A stretch of DNA of 64,000 bases from Hyalella azteca (Eukaryota; Arthropoda; Malacostraca; Amphipoda; Hyalellidae): NCBI RefSeq assembly GCF_000764305.2, contig NW_025944533.1, positions 558,001 to 622,000 of the forward strand, read 5' to 3'. The position numbers and the translations under genes are program-made. This document shows, piece by piece, positions 34,210-44,755 of the stretch; position 1 is the first letter of the stretch, and every line of letters starts with the position of its first letter. The notes below the pieces were generated by a model. It did no database searches, was not told the origin of the DNA, and was given only the letters and a program-made list of their open reading frames with translations.

Positions 34210-37200
34210 AGAAATTCCATGCTAAATTATTTGTTATGGACTAAATTGCATTGCCGTTTACTTAATTGCGCTGAATAGCTGAATTTTCACTTTGGTAAAC
34301 GACCGATATTAAAACTTTGTCCAGGAATAATATAGGTGATAATATTTTATTTATATCATTTAGAGGTGTTTTCCATTCATTTGGCTGCATATGTAATTTC
34401 TTCTATGACCGAAATTTAATACAAAAAGGGGTTCATAATTTTTATGATGCATGCTTTGCGAAAGTTTAGAACTCAATAAACTCTTTTAATTATTATTTGC
34501 CAATTTTCATCGTTAATTTCATAGTGCTTTGGATACTCCGAACGATGTTGAAATTTGTCTAACAGGTTTAAGTGCTTTTGAAAATTTGACTAACATTTAC
34601 ACTGTGTTGTGTGGTAGCTACAGTGCGATATCATTGTAGTGAAAGCTGATTTCAGGTACTGAGAATTAGATGTTATAGTTCACGACAACGAAAATCACAT
34701 ATAACACAAATAGCATTTATGTTGCATGAGCATTATTTCCATAATGGAAGCGAGTATAATTCACACCAAACTACCAATCAGATCATCATTAATAGCTAAA
34801 CTAAAATTGTAAAATTTCATCGTAATAGATTGCAACGTGCATGTCTTGTACATATAACTGCCAGAGCCACAGTAAACTAAAAGTTCTCCTCGAAACATAA
34901 AATTTAAAAAATGATAGAGATAAGAAAACAATTTCGCAAGTTAATCCTAATATTTTTTTAATAAATTCAGAATCCAACGTCAAGAATAGCAACAGGAAAA
35001 TAATTTCTGTGCTAATATTACCTCGAGGCTCCAGGGAGCGGCGATGCCCGCCGGCGAACACATCAGCCGCGCTCGGAAGTTCGGCCACAACCACAGAATC
35101 GCTACAGCAAAAAATTCATACAAACAACACGAAATTTATTGATCTTTTTTCATGAAATGAGTAACACGAAGAATGGGTTGTTTTGTGTGAAGAATAACTT
35201 GCATTTTCTGCTAGTAACATGAATTATGCATAAGTATTTCTGGATTTCCTTCGACTTTCAAGACAACTTGCGTTAGATTCAAGATGGCGACGAGAGGCAT
35301 TGGTAGCCGGTCCAAGATTTAACACAGTGAAATTACCTTTCGAGCTCACTATCCATATCGCAGGCATATGAAAACACTGTATATTTTTCCGCTTGAATTT
35401 TCCATCATTTTTAAAATGTTTATAAATGAATATTAGGCTCTCATAACTTCACTTTCAACCAATATTTTACGAAGCTCCTAAGCGACCGGTAACAGGACAC
35501 ACGGAAGAGATGAGGAGATTGCCGCGTCGACATGGCGCAGGAGGCAAGTTTGTTTAAAGGACGCACCACTATACCAGGTGGATTTTATCGCATTAGGCAA
35601 TACGAGTATCATTTGTTAGTGGCCACACTAGATATACCGATGCAACCTTGCATGTTCCTTAGTTAGCCCATGCAAACGAAGTTCTTATCAAAGTTTTAAA
35701 GTTTGGCCGGTATCAGCAATAATTTTATGAGTTTAATGGCTCATCATTTGAAACTCATTTAACTCGTAGTTGCTGTCTTTGCAGTGACGTCGTTTCTCAG
35801 CGTGTGGCGTGCATGATAATGAGATATCGCGGTCGTTCTCATTGCAGAAGGCATGTTTCATCTTAAGACTTTATGTGTTTTTTTTTGAGTTACACATTTC
35901 CTGCTTAATCTAATATTGGACGTATCGTATCCAAACTTTGAGAAACAGGAAGTAAAAATATGATTTCCGAAAATTTACAATAGGAATATAAATTCTCAAG
36001 TAAGTAGCGCAGAAAGAGTTTCCCAGCGAATCATTGAGAATGTTGAGTGCAAAAATATTAGGAATGCGTTTCAGGACTGCTACTGAGGTATTTTTCTGAA
36101 TTTCTTGAAAAGTAAAAAAAATCAGGATTCAACCAGCAAGCCCCCAATCAACAACATCCATTTTACTTCGATGTAGTGCATCATATTAAAAAAAATTATT
36201 TGACCATTTTTCATTAGTCGCCGAACAAAAACAAATTGTGGATATGCGGTAATATTCATTGGGATATTTTTATTTCTTAGATAAAGATTCAAAATCCTAT
36301 GCATCAAAGAATAAAAGTAGCAATTCAACTGCATGCTGCTCCTCAAAATCGCTCAATTTATAGATTAAACATAATTTTTATTGTATTTATTATAAAAAAC
36401 TTAAGATGTGGAACTTGGTTCAAGATCATATCTTCCATGGTTGAATGTGTATTAATTCAACCATGATATCTTCGAAGGTCGGGTATGCGTTTTAGATCAA
36501 TGTATCTGTTCTTTAATCCGCATTGGATATTCTATTCAGAAAAATGCCTTGACCAAACACTTAAATGCGACGTTCAAGTTGAGAATTCAAATTTTATGGT
36601 CGAATTTTAAATTTAAAATGTATACATGAATTTCATTTTAATTATAGTCTTAATTTATTTATAGTACGTTAATTTATTGTTGAATATAAAAAAGCATTAA
36701 TTATTGCTTATTATAGAACAAAGGTATTCGGAATATCGCATGGATATTCCACAATTTTTTTTATATTTTCGCATTATTTTTTGGCGCATTTTAAGGCCCT
36801 GATAAATATTCTCGTTTGGATGCCAGCTGAATACATTTTTGCTTTGTAGCTATTTTACTCATCATAAGACTGACCCGGGAATTTTTTGTTATTAGTTTGA
36901 TAATTTTACTGGCGAAAAAAACGTAAATATCCTTACATATAGAGTTTTTATTCATTAATCTCAGGAATGTTACCGATTGGTTAAAAGTTTTCTTATTTTA
37001 ATTCACTTAAGTAATTCGTAATTTTCTTTGATCTTTCGTATAAAGATGACTAAGGTACAAGATAAAATATTGTAGAGTACCTGACATTAATTGATTTGCA
37101 TACATAGCGCATACCTGTCAATAAATAATGCTCTAAATATACAAGCTGATTATTTTAATGCAATTGATAATCGATAGATATTTTGAAGGCCGTTCGCTAA

Positions 37201-37840
37201 ATAACGCGCTTGGTTGAAATATAGTAGATTTAGCACAAAGTTATATGTCTATATACCTAGTTAACTCTATATTATTTATTTACATATAAATTAATTACGA
37301 AACTTTCAAATAAATTTTAAGAAACAGTAAATTTAAAATAATCTGAAGATGGATCAAGTAATTTCAAAAAAAAATACATGAAAATTATTTGAATTGCATA
37401 ATTTCAACGCAGAATAGGATTTTTCTATTGTTATTAAATATACATAGATATATGTATAATGGTAATACTAGATCTAAAATTTTCTTAGATAAATCCTAAA
37501 CTTCATGCAAACGTGAGTGCCGCCAGTTTCATGTGGGGAAACAAGTTTCATGTCTCAATAAGGAATTCATGGTTTATGCCAACCATACACCCATTACATT
37601 GACATTTCTGATGGGGTTGTACATTTCTCCGTGTCCATTACAGGTCTCCTGGGGTACTTGGTCATGAATATTGTATGCCGCACGACGTACAGCAGCACAT
37701 GGACCTTGGGGCACCGTACGAGATCAAGACGTACATTACGATGAAGGGATAAGATATCGAACGAGTTTACTTGCAGTGTATGATGTACCATAGAAATATA
37801 TAATAATGTGCCATAGAAATATTATTGGGATTTTTGTGCG
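34210..37840. other. No gene seen; mostly very AT-rich
   Basis: A small GC-richer patch occurs at 35010-35100, within a minus 97-codon frame (35094-34801) that becomes AT-rich. A hairpin CATGGTTGAAT with an 8-nt loop lies at 36436-36465. A minus 65-codon frame lies at 37594-37791. None is supported as a gene. Confidence 0.35.
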
Positions 37841-37898
37841 ATGCAACGATGGCGTACAGCTGTTCAACTCGTCGGGATCTACCTATACGCATATCAAT
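37841..37898 (+). CDS. Candidate first coding exon with signal-peptide-like sequence
   Basis: ATG at 37841 opens 19 codons, MQRWRTAVQLVGIYLYAYQ, then one base (T) before a consensus donor GTAAGTCGG at 37899 (phase 1). The peptide has a basic start and a hydrophobic middle, like a signal peptide or signal anchor. A TATATAATA run near 37797 is about 44 bp upstream, which would give a very short leader. No downstream exon was identified. The exon beginning at 39433 would create a stop at the junction if joined in phase 1. Confidence 0.3.
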
Positions 37899-38742
37899 GT
37901 AAGTCGGAAGGTGGCTGAATGATTTTCAGCATTTATAAATTTGTTTTTGTACATATAGATCGTCAGGTTTAGACTATATATACGTCATTAAATACTAACA
38001 AAGTAAATAACTACGTTATTTTAACACAAATGTTACAAGGTTCTTTTCTCTGTGAAATAATTTACGAGTATTGCATGACTGAAAGCTGGTTTCCTCTCAC
38101 CTGTCTATTTCTATGCGCATTTTTCACCATGCGTTTCAATGCAATATAGCAGCAGTAGTAGACTTTCTGTTGACGTCCACACAATTCATTTTATAAATTA
38201 GATCAATTAGTCGAACGAAATTAGTGACTGCAGGTTGAATAAATCATAACCAACCGAAATTACTGAATTATTAGTTGCAGGAAATCATTTCAAATTTACA
38301 CAGTTGGTTCTAGTGGAAGGTTAATAATGTATTTACCACTGAATTGTATAAGTAATTTTTCGTTGCTGTCTGTTGATACGTCATGCCTTAATGACGTAAT
38401 CAATCAACGTCTCCAAAATAAATTTTCCTGAGAATGCAAATAATAACAATTACCAGCACTTATCCGGAACGTCGTTAATTGATAATAGCCTGTATCTGTT
38501 TGAGGGCATTAACTGAAAATTTTTATATTTTTATTAATGTAATTATGCATTTATATTTGACTTTTTGAAATTTGATTCTGTATTTTGGTACACGAAAAAT
38601 TTCGATCATAGTTTATAACTGGTCAACATATTTAACTAATGCTCGGGTGCCCAACTTATAACTTGAATAAAGTAATAATCAATAGATTTTATTGTTTTCA
38701 TGATAATTTAAATCTTTTAAAATAATTTTAGCTGGAATTGCA
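37899..38742. other. Putative intron or intergenic DNA, no gene seen
   Basis: AT-rich without notable frames or repeats. Confidence 0.35.
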
Positions 38743-39464
38743 AGTATTTGTATTTATATGCAAAAATGGCATGTTGTGTTAAACTTCTAAGGTGCAACAA
38801 ATACTCGCCATAAATTCGAAGAAAGACGACAAAAATTTTTGAACGGAAATCGGATTTTAAGATAATTTTTTTATAATATGCATGACATTTATCAATAGCA
38901 TATATTTAAATGTCGTTCCGTTTCTGTAGTTTAACCAAGCCCTAGTGGTATGAAATCAATTAACCACAAATTACAATCACTTTTCAAAATAGGGATTATT
39001 TAGCTTGTAACAGTTAGTACGTAAATTTATTGGATCAAAATTTAATTTAAAATGGTTTCACAAATTTTCAGGAGTGCGCAAAACGCCGCCGGAGGATGGC
39101 GTCAATATTTGTATTCTTATGCAAAAATGGCATGTTGTGTTAAACTTCTAAGGTGCAACAAATACTCGCCATAAATTCGAAGAAAGACGACAAAAATTTT
39201 TGAACGGAAATCGGATTTTAAGATAATTTTTTTATAATATGCATGACATTTATCAATAGCATATATTTAAATGTCGTTCCGTTTCTGTAGTTTAACCAAG
39301 CCCTAGTGGTATGAAATCAATTAACCACAAATTACAATCACTTTTCAAAATAGGGATTATTTAGCTTATAACAGTTAGTACGTAAATTCATTGGATCAAA
39401 TATTAATCCAAAATGGTTTCGCAAATTTTCAGGAGTTCGTAGAACGCCGCCGGAGGATTGCGTC
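38743..39464. repeat. 361-bp tandem duplication, two nearly identical copies
   Basis: Copy one (38743-39103) and copy two (39104-39464) are almost identical through CAAAAATGGCATGTTGTG, TCGTTCCGTTTCTGTAG and CCCTAGTGGTATGAAATC. They differ mainly near the right end. Each ends with an acceptor-like AAATTTTCAG followed by about 30 bp of GC-rich sequence ending in GCGTC. High identity means a recent duplication. Confidence 0.97.
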
Positions 39465-39554
39465 GGCAAGCGCCGTCGAAATGGCGGAGAAAAGAAGCGG
39501 TACAACGCGATGGATGCACGCCATGCCTTCAAGCCTTTATTTAAAAAAAAATAA
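39433..39554 (+). CDS. Candidate terminal exon whose 5' end is duplicated upstream, function unknown
   Basis: After GCAAATTTTCAG the phase-2 frame is open for 39 codons to a TAA. It starts VRRTPPEDCVGKRRR and includes KKRYNAMDARHAFKPLF. The island is sharply GC-rich. The first ten codons also occur in copy one of the 361-bp duplication (from 39072). There the four differences read as two synonymous changes, one Arg/Lys and one Cys/Gly in this frame. In the alternative phase-0 frame (EFVERRRRIAS) they are mostly replacements. That pattern favours this frame, but only four sites are informative. Copy one then runs into duplicated intron-like sequence and stops. Confidence 0.32.
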
Positions 39555-40182
39555 CATTTGCACATACAAGCATATCACAACATAGGAATGACTATGACCA
39601 AAAGAGATTAAAAGCGAAGAAAATGCCAATTGAAGTCACTAAATTGTCATTGAAAAACAAAATGGTTAATTTAAAGGGGGAATTCTTAGCATTTAAATCC
39701 TTTGTGAAGTTGGATTCAAGCAAACTTATGATTTGAGTGCTATGATTATTGTGCTATTTCTTGCATACTGTACATATTTAAAAAATAGTATAAGACCGGA
39801 CATTTTAATATACCTATATTAAAATAGTGTGAATATGATAACTCAATATCTACTAATTAAAATGAAGATAAAATCTCGTATTAGGGTCTCACAACATGAA
39901 CATATAAATTTCTTTCACTTAGTGTTTATATCATCGCTACAGTGAAGTTAATAAATTTGTTCGAACATATGCATTACAAACAGCAAAGCTCTAATCATAT
40001 ATGTCCATGCTTTGGAACAATATTGCCAAAAATATATCTCGAGAATATTGTCGAAGGTGAAGCATTACCCATAACATAAGCATATTTAGGATTAGTCGGA
40101 ACTTAATGAGTTTTGAGCAATCATTAAGTAGATATAACACACTGAAAGCAGTCCATTTCACTTTTATTATTATTTTTTCCAG
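39555..40182. other. No gene seen
   Basis: AT-rich, ending in the pyrimidine-rich tract that precedes the next candidate exon. Confidence 0.35.
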
Positions 40183-40377
40183 GTTTCAAACAAACACAGA
40201 ACTTTATTTCTTCTAACGAGCAAATGCTGGTTTCTAAATGCATTTCCACCACGATACGAGTCTCGAAATCATGTTAAATGGGACGATAAATGCAGTCATC
40301 AAGATAAAGCTGAGTGCCATGAACCTGCGACGCTTGATCCCGTGTCAGACATGAGTCATGAAGCCAATGCATGCTAG
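40183..40377 (+). CDS. Candidate terminal exon (64 residues), function unknown
   Basis: A strong acceptor, TTTTATTATTATTTTTTCCAG, ends at 40182. The phase-0 frame is open for 64 codons to a TAG at 40375. The peptide starts VSNKHRTLFLLTSKCWFL. Its second half is hydrophilic with several Cys and His (KWDDKCSHQDKAECHEPATL). It has no start codon of its own until near the end, so it can only be an internal or terminal exon. No donor of a partner exon was identified, and the exon at 39433 already ends in a stop, so the two are not consecutive in one message. Confidence 0.25.
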   Translation, partial: VSNKHRTLFLLTSKCWFLNAFPPRYESRNHVKWDDKCSHQDKAECHEPATLDPVSDMSHEANAC

Positions 40378-40515
40378 GACAAAGTTTACGTGTACGAAGT
40401 TTACTATAGTGGACATGTAATGTTGTCATGGTTACATAATGCACCTGCCGTGCAGCGAATGCCTACCGTAATTATCTGTTAAATTTGACCGCTCCCTATA
40501 CCAAATTACGAAGAA
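40378..40515. other. No gene seen
   Basis: Mixed composition without open frames of note. Confidence 0.4.
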
Positions 40516-40700
40516 AACAGATATATAAAACAATACTTTTTGACAGCCAATGTCGAAATATGTTTCGGGTTTTTATTAATGCATGTCCTTACAGAAAAGT
40601 ACGGAGAGAATAGAAATATAATGCAAGACTTTTTGACAGCCAATACTGAAAAATGTTTCGGGTTTTTAATAATTGATCTGTGAAGTAGAGTGAAGCAAAA
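40516..40700. repeat. Tandem duplication, about 93-bp period
   Basis: ACTTTTTGACAGCCAAT followed by ATGTTTCGGGTTTTTA occurs at 40535 and 40628. The A-rich left flanks also match. A minus 106-codon frame (40826-40506) spans both copies, which explains its internally repeated peptide. I do not call that a gene. Confidence 0.85.
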
Positions 40701-41667
40701 ATAATGCTTCAACTGAATTTCAACGTCAAATCCCAAAAAAATTCTAGACTGCAATTCCTTGTGAAACGATTTGTAGCTTGTAGCTTCTATGATAAAAGAC
40801 AAGACATTCTCCTCACAAGTAATCAATCTTTTATACTGGAGGAGAAAAAATGGTGCAGCTTTAACAAAATTATCTGCGTATAACAGTTATTCTCGAATAT
40901 TTTTACACTTAAGCAAGCGACACATATTTTAAGTTCGTTTGGTTTTTTCGCAAGCGACACATATTTAACATGGAATTTACAACCACTCATCAAAATTTTT
41001 CGATCGTCGAAACAATGCTCAATTAGTATTTTCTAAATATCATTGCAGACCACTTCCATATTTTGAATGCCAATATGATGGATAATGTTTTTGCACATCA
41101 GTGTCTGAGTGGAATAAACAAAAAAAAAGGACTTGTCTGAACAATGTTTGAAGCTCAAAAGTTTCGAAAACATTCGTCAGCTCGTAGGTATTTTGCAGTT
41201 AAATGCTGTTATTTTCTATGTTTTAAAAATAGAGTCTGAACGATAAACACATCATTTCCATTGCCTCTATGTGCATGATCTGCGTCAGGTGCCATAGTCT
41301 TTACCTTGCTCGCTGTCTACAGTTAGATTTATCTCTTTTTTTGTTGTGTTTGCGAGAGTTTAACTTTGTGGTGTTTCTGCTGGTCGAAAATTGACTTTGA
41401 TCTTACAAAGATTTAATTTACACAAACTTTTTTCATCTGAATATTTACAAGACTTGTTTGCTTATATGACAATTATTAATGGTTTTGACCACCAATTTCC
41501 CTCCATAGCTCCAAGACCCTATATGCTTCATTGTACTTCCGTCAAGATTCCTACTCAGAACGTTTTCGCGAAACAAAAAATAAGCGGAAGAATCATGTAC
41601 GCATAAGTGAATATTCATAAATACATCAGGGTATCAAAAGAAGTTTGCTTAGGACATTGACACTTAC
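40701..41667. other. No gene seen
   Basis: AT-rich. A plus 71-codon frame at 41391-41606 is unsupported. Confidence 0.35.
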
Positions 41668-41794
41668 CTCTTATGTTAAAAAAATCTACTTCGCTATAGT
41701 TTGAAAGATACCTCAAAGTTGATTTCTTGCACATATGTATATAAGTTTGCAACCCGAGACCAGCATTTCCGTTGTCAGTGTTATAAACGCAGCC
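41668..41794 (-). CDS. Candidate internal coding exon (42 residues), function unknown
   Basis: On the minus strand GGCTGTTCTTTGATCCAG (acceptor) precedes 42 open codons. They start GCVYNTDNGNAGLGLQTY and end NYSEVDFFNIR, followed by an excellent donor AAGAG then GTAAGTGTC. Phase is 0 in and 1 out. The same frame stays open upstream to 42121 except for one TAA at 41848-41846, over a protein-like stretch (DRFDRIYEGFIYMGANSRRF). The real exon could therefore start earlier, or the locus could be a broken gene. No family is recognised. Confidence 0.32.
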
Positions 41795-42189
41795 CTGGAT
41801 CAAAGAACAGCCGGAGTTCATATATCTTTTCCCGAGGAGCAAGGCTTAGGTGGCTACGAGAATTGGTAAGCTGAGGATATCCATGAGTCGATACTCGCAT
41901 GATGTACTGTATGGCAGGGGACCAACGCGCTGTCCATACAAATACCTGCGTACAGAGTTCGGTTCCTCTACAGACACTTTATTGTGAGTGTTTGGATGGC
42001 GAAATCTACGAGAATTTGCACCCATATAGATGAAACCTTCATAAATTCTATCGAAACGATCAGTAGTGATACACAAAAGTTTTGTTGGCCAAATAAAAGA
42101 AATGTAATTATTCCAAAACACATGCGACTTACAGAAGTTTGTCTAATAATTGCACAATTGAATCACTGAATTATACATATATACTCATA
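41795..42189. other. Open minus-strand frame upstream of the 41668 exon
   Basis: The minus frame 42121-41846 (91 codons) contains SVRRYLYGQRVGPLPYSTSC and shares its frame with the exon at 41794 across a single stop. No acceptor with a clear pyrimidine tract was seen to start it. It may be part of the same coding unit, a pseudogene, or chance. Confidence 0.25.
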
Positions 42190-42395
42190 TTTTTGAACAG
42201 CAACCGTCGAGGTACTTTTACTATCAATTAGTAATAATGCGAAGTTTTTTCTTTCATATATGCAATTTTTTAACATTATCGGATCCTTTTAATTATTTTG
42301 AGCAGGAACCGTTGAAGAGATTTTATTATCGATTAATAATAATGCGAAATTTCTTCTTTCATATGTGCATTTTTTTAACACTATCTCTTTGTGGC
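42190..42395. repeat. Tandem duplication, about 103-bp period
   Basis: The block with GAACAGCAACCGT, TACTTTTACTATC, AATAATGCGAAGTTTT and CTTTCATATATGCA (from 42190) recurs from about 42293 as GAGCAGGAACCGT, TTTTATTATC, AATAATGCGAAATTTC and CTTTCATATGTGCA. A 73-codon frame across it is a by-product. Confidence 0.88.
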
Positions 42396-43050
42396 ACTTC
42401 TTTCCGTAGCTATTTCTGCCGCAAACCACGCAAAGTCATGGTAAATCCTCAGAATTAAAGCTGGGACGCTAACAAGCGTCGTGACGAATGGCACGCAAAG
42501 CGTCGCAAAGACATAGAAAAAAACTGCACAAACAAAGGCCTAAGCTCTGTGCGGGCTCTGTTTTGGTGGCAAATATTTATACAGGTTCTTGTGATAAATT
42601 TCGTTGACAGTCTCGGATATTTTTTACCTTCTCTAGAACTCTCATTGTCAAGCTAAAATGATAGCATTATAGAAGGATGCGCGTATATGTAGATGAAAAA
42701 TAAGTATTTTTCATACTCGACGAATTTTACAGTATTAAATGACATATTTATCATTAAATGGGTATAAAGAGTCCTAAGAGATTATCTATCAAACTGTCAC
42801 AAATATTTGCATGCTTTCTATTGTTTTCAATATCAGAATATGAATCGATATTCTCATGTTATGCGGGTTCATCCATAAAAATGCCACCTATGTGTTTGAA
42901 ATTTTTTCATATGAATTTGATTGCAAAATATGGAACCTCATTTTAATTAATGAAATCTTCCCTTCTTAGCAATGAAACATTACTTTCACGTATGTATTTC
43001 CAGAACAGCTTTCGAACCTGGCAGGATCATCGAGATCTGCTCATTTCAAG
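42396..43050. other. No confident gene
   Basis: An acceptor TATGTATTTCCAG (43003) precedes a 17-codon frame NSFRTWQDHRDLLISSK that ends at a TAA overlapping an AATAAA signal at 43053. It is short and unsupported, but the stop and polyadenylation-type motif coincide where the dispersed repeat begins. Confidence 0.25.
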
Positions 43051-43232
43051 TAAATAAAAATATGACTCAGTACTCACTGCAATGAGTGACAGAGAGCGCA
43101 TTTTCTCGTCGACGAAAACTTGAGGTCATGGACGGACGGACAGACGGACGGACTGACGGAGAGACAGACAGACGGACATGGCGAGCGCAATAGTGCATTT
43201 TTTTCCATAAATGAGAAAATGCGCTAAAAAGC
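43051..43232 (+). mobile_element. Dispersed repeat copy B, possible non-autonomous element
   Basis: Same order of landmarks as 25631-25794: CTCACTGCAATGAG, GCGCATTTTCTCGTCGACG, a longer and more varied GGAC/AGAC array (about 43130-43180), CATGGCGAGCGC and GAGAAAATGCGC. The 12-bp inverted pair GCGCATTTTCTC (43096) and GAGAAAATGCGC (43213) is perfect here. The 18-bp length difference from copy A lies mainly in the tetranucleotide array. Confidence 0.78.
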
Positions 43233-43445
43233 TATCAAATTGATTCTAAGTGCGCTGACACTCGATCTATCCACACACTGACAACCGTCGTCCGCTCGAT
43301 TTCTTGCAAGTTCTTCTTCATATGAGACGACGTAACAGTACGACGCCCCAGGAATGCTAAGTGTGGGGTTCAAAAACCTTGCACCGATAATTGGTCCCTT
43401 TGGGTATACGGTCATGGACTTGGTATCGCTGGCTTCTTCGATCCT
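43224..43445 (-). CDS. Alternative minus-strand candidate exon ending inside the dispersed repeat
   Basis: A strong acceptor, CTACTTTTTCCCCTCATCAATCAG, precedes a 73-codon phase-0 frame. It starts RIEEASDTKSMTVYPKGPI, includes GASYCYVVSYEEELARNRAD, and ends at a TAG supplied by the repeat at 43226-43224. A possible upstream phase-0 exon is 43656-43585. The plus strand of the same DNA also reads well (MLSVGFKNLAPIIGPFGYTV), and the plus-strand model at 43450-44017 has better two-site support, so this may be its shadow. Confidence 0.2.
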   Translation of the reverse strand, partial: RIEEASDTKSMTVYPKGPIIGARFLNPTLSIPGASYCYVVSYEEELARNRADDGCQCVDRSSVSALRINLIAF

Positions 43446-43449
43446 CTGA

Positions 43450-44017
43450 TTGATGAGGGGAAAAAGTAGCCACTGGTTTGCAAAGCTCGAATTCTTATTA
43501 ATTGCCATGCCGGAGCAACTTGTACATGACACTCTTAGTGGAGTTTTGGACGATGTAAATTATTGTACTCCTTTAATGGCTAACCTGGCAAAAAAGCTGG
43601 ATGGGAGACGTGTTGCTCGAGGTGATGGTTGCGGTCGTTTGCAACAACAAACGATACTATATGGGCTTTGGACAGTATAACATTTCGGCAATAAATTAAT
43701 TTTGAACGTGTAAAAAATTAAATAATAGAGTAACTCAATATTATGATGCATTTTAGGAGAACTAAAAATCAATGATATCTCCTGACTCTGTATATATATT
43801 GATATATGAAAAAGAATTCTCAAATTTTAATGCCCATTTACATTTAATTTCATGCAGGTGATAAATTGCACGACTAATTTCAGATCGGCTGCAGCCTGAA
43901 GAGTTCGAAATATCCTGGGTGGTTCTGGAACCATGCAGAAAATTATTTTCGGAGCTTGAAACGTTATCGACGATAATTGCACGAATGACGGCACAAGTGA
44001 ATGATGAACATCCGCCA
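43450..44017 (+). CDS. Candidate two-exon coding segment (to 43621, then 43884-44017), function unknown
   Basis: The first segment is open from 43450 to the donor CTCGAG then GTGATG (43622) in phase 1. It includes IAMPEQLVHDTLSGVLDD and NLAKKLDGRRVAR. After a 262-bp intron, ACGACTAATTTCAG (43883) starts an exon whose first two bases complete an Asp codon. It gives 44 codons beginning RLQPEEFEISWVVLEPCRKL and ending ARMTAQVNDEHPP at a GTGAGT donor (44018), phase 0. The second exon has consensus sites at both ends and an amphipathic, protein-like sequence. Upstream the same frame is open from 43339 except for a TGA at 43447, so the true first boundary is unclear. A phase-0 stretch at 44363 (LSFLHVDRLSVLVNNFSKC, stop) could follow. 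Family unknown. Confidence 0.4.
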
Positions 44018-44650
44018 GTGAGTTTCATAGAAAAATTCGCAATGGTTTTGTGGAAGATAATAAAAAATTAACCTGCACATAAAACTTAAACTAATTTATT
44101 TTACTTTGGAAGTGATGAGGAACCGGTCTAGTCGAGTCCACTAGACCGATTATCCGGTCTAGTCATGCCAAGTCATTCTAGGTTAAACCAGCACCTTACA
44201 TAATTTCAGCATCAAAAATTAACTACTGTTTTATACATTTGTTATTATTTCCAAATGAACAAAATGGGAAAATAACAATAATCCGAATACATCATGGTTT
44301 CCGATATGAATGCGAAATTTAAAAATCACGCCCAAATAATCATTGAGATTAGCGAAACTCAGCTCTCGTTTCTGCATGTTGACCGCCTTTCCGTGCTCGT
44401 GAATAATTTCAGTAAATGTTAATATACGATTTAATAGAAATATTGTGTCTTATATACAGCAGATTCCATCAAACGCATGTTTTTCAGTTTTACTAGCTCA
44501 TTGACCAGGATTATAAATACGACAAAAATACTATATCGACGACTTCCCGGAACTTGCTTCATAGAAATAACGAAAGAATTGATAGGTCCAAATGAAATGG
44601 AGCTGCAGGATATATAGGCTTTTACAGCCAGTTCATATAGGCCATGCTAC
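44018..44650. other. Putative intron or downstream DNA
   Basis: CGGTCTAGT at 44124 pairs with ACTAGACCG at 44140, and a third copy of the motif lies at 44154. The phase-0 frame at 44363-44422 is noted under the preceding gene. Otherwise AT-rich. Confidence 0.35.
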
Positions 44651-44755
44651 TATAAAATTGGACGAATATTGGTTGTCGGAGCACTAGGCTGACTGCGATA
44701 GCTCCATCAGATATAAAGTCGCGATGAAGTTTTTCGCCACTGCCTTCTTATCAGA
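44651..44755 (+). CDS. Candidate promoter and first coding exon of a secreted protein (start at 44724)
   Basis: TATAAAA at 44651-44657 lies 73 bp upstream of ATG at 44724, which fits a transcription start near 44681 and a short leader. The frame gives MKFFATAFLS plus two bases before a GTAATG donor at 44756. Unspliced, it stops two codons later. MKFF followed by small and hydrophobic residues is a common start for arthropod cuticular and other secreted proteins, whose first intron often interrupts the signal peptide. The donor is not ideal and no second exon was found. Confidence 0.28.

Noticed and set aside
40506..40826. 106-codon minus-strand ORF with a repeated peptide
   Set aside because: It is the translation of the 93-bp tandem duplication.
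43004..43030. tRNA B-box-like GGTTCGA on the minus strand
   Set aside because: No A-box at the right distance and no cloverleaf can be drawn.
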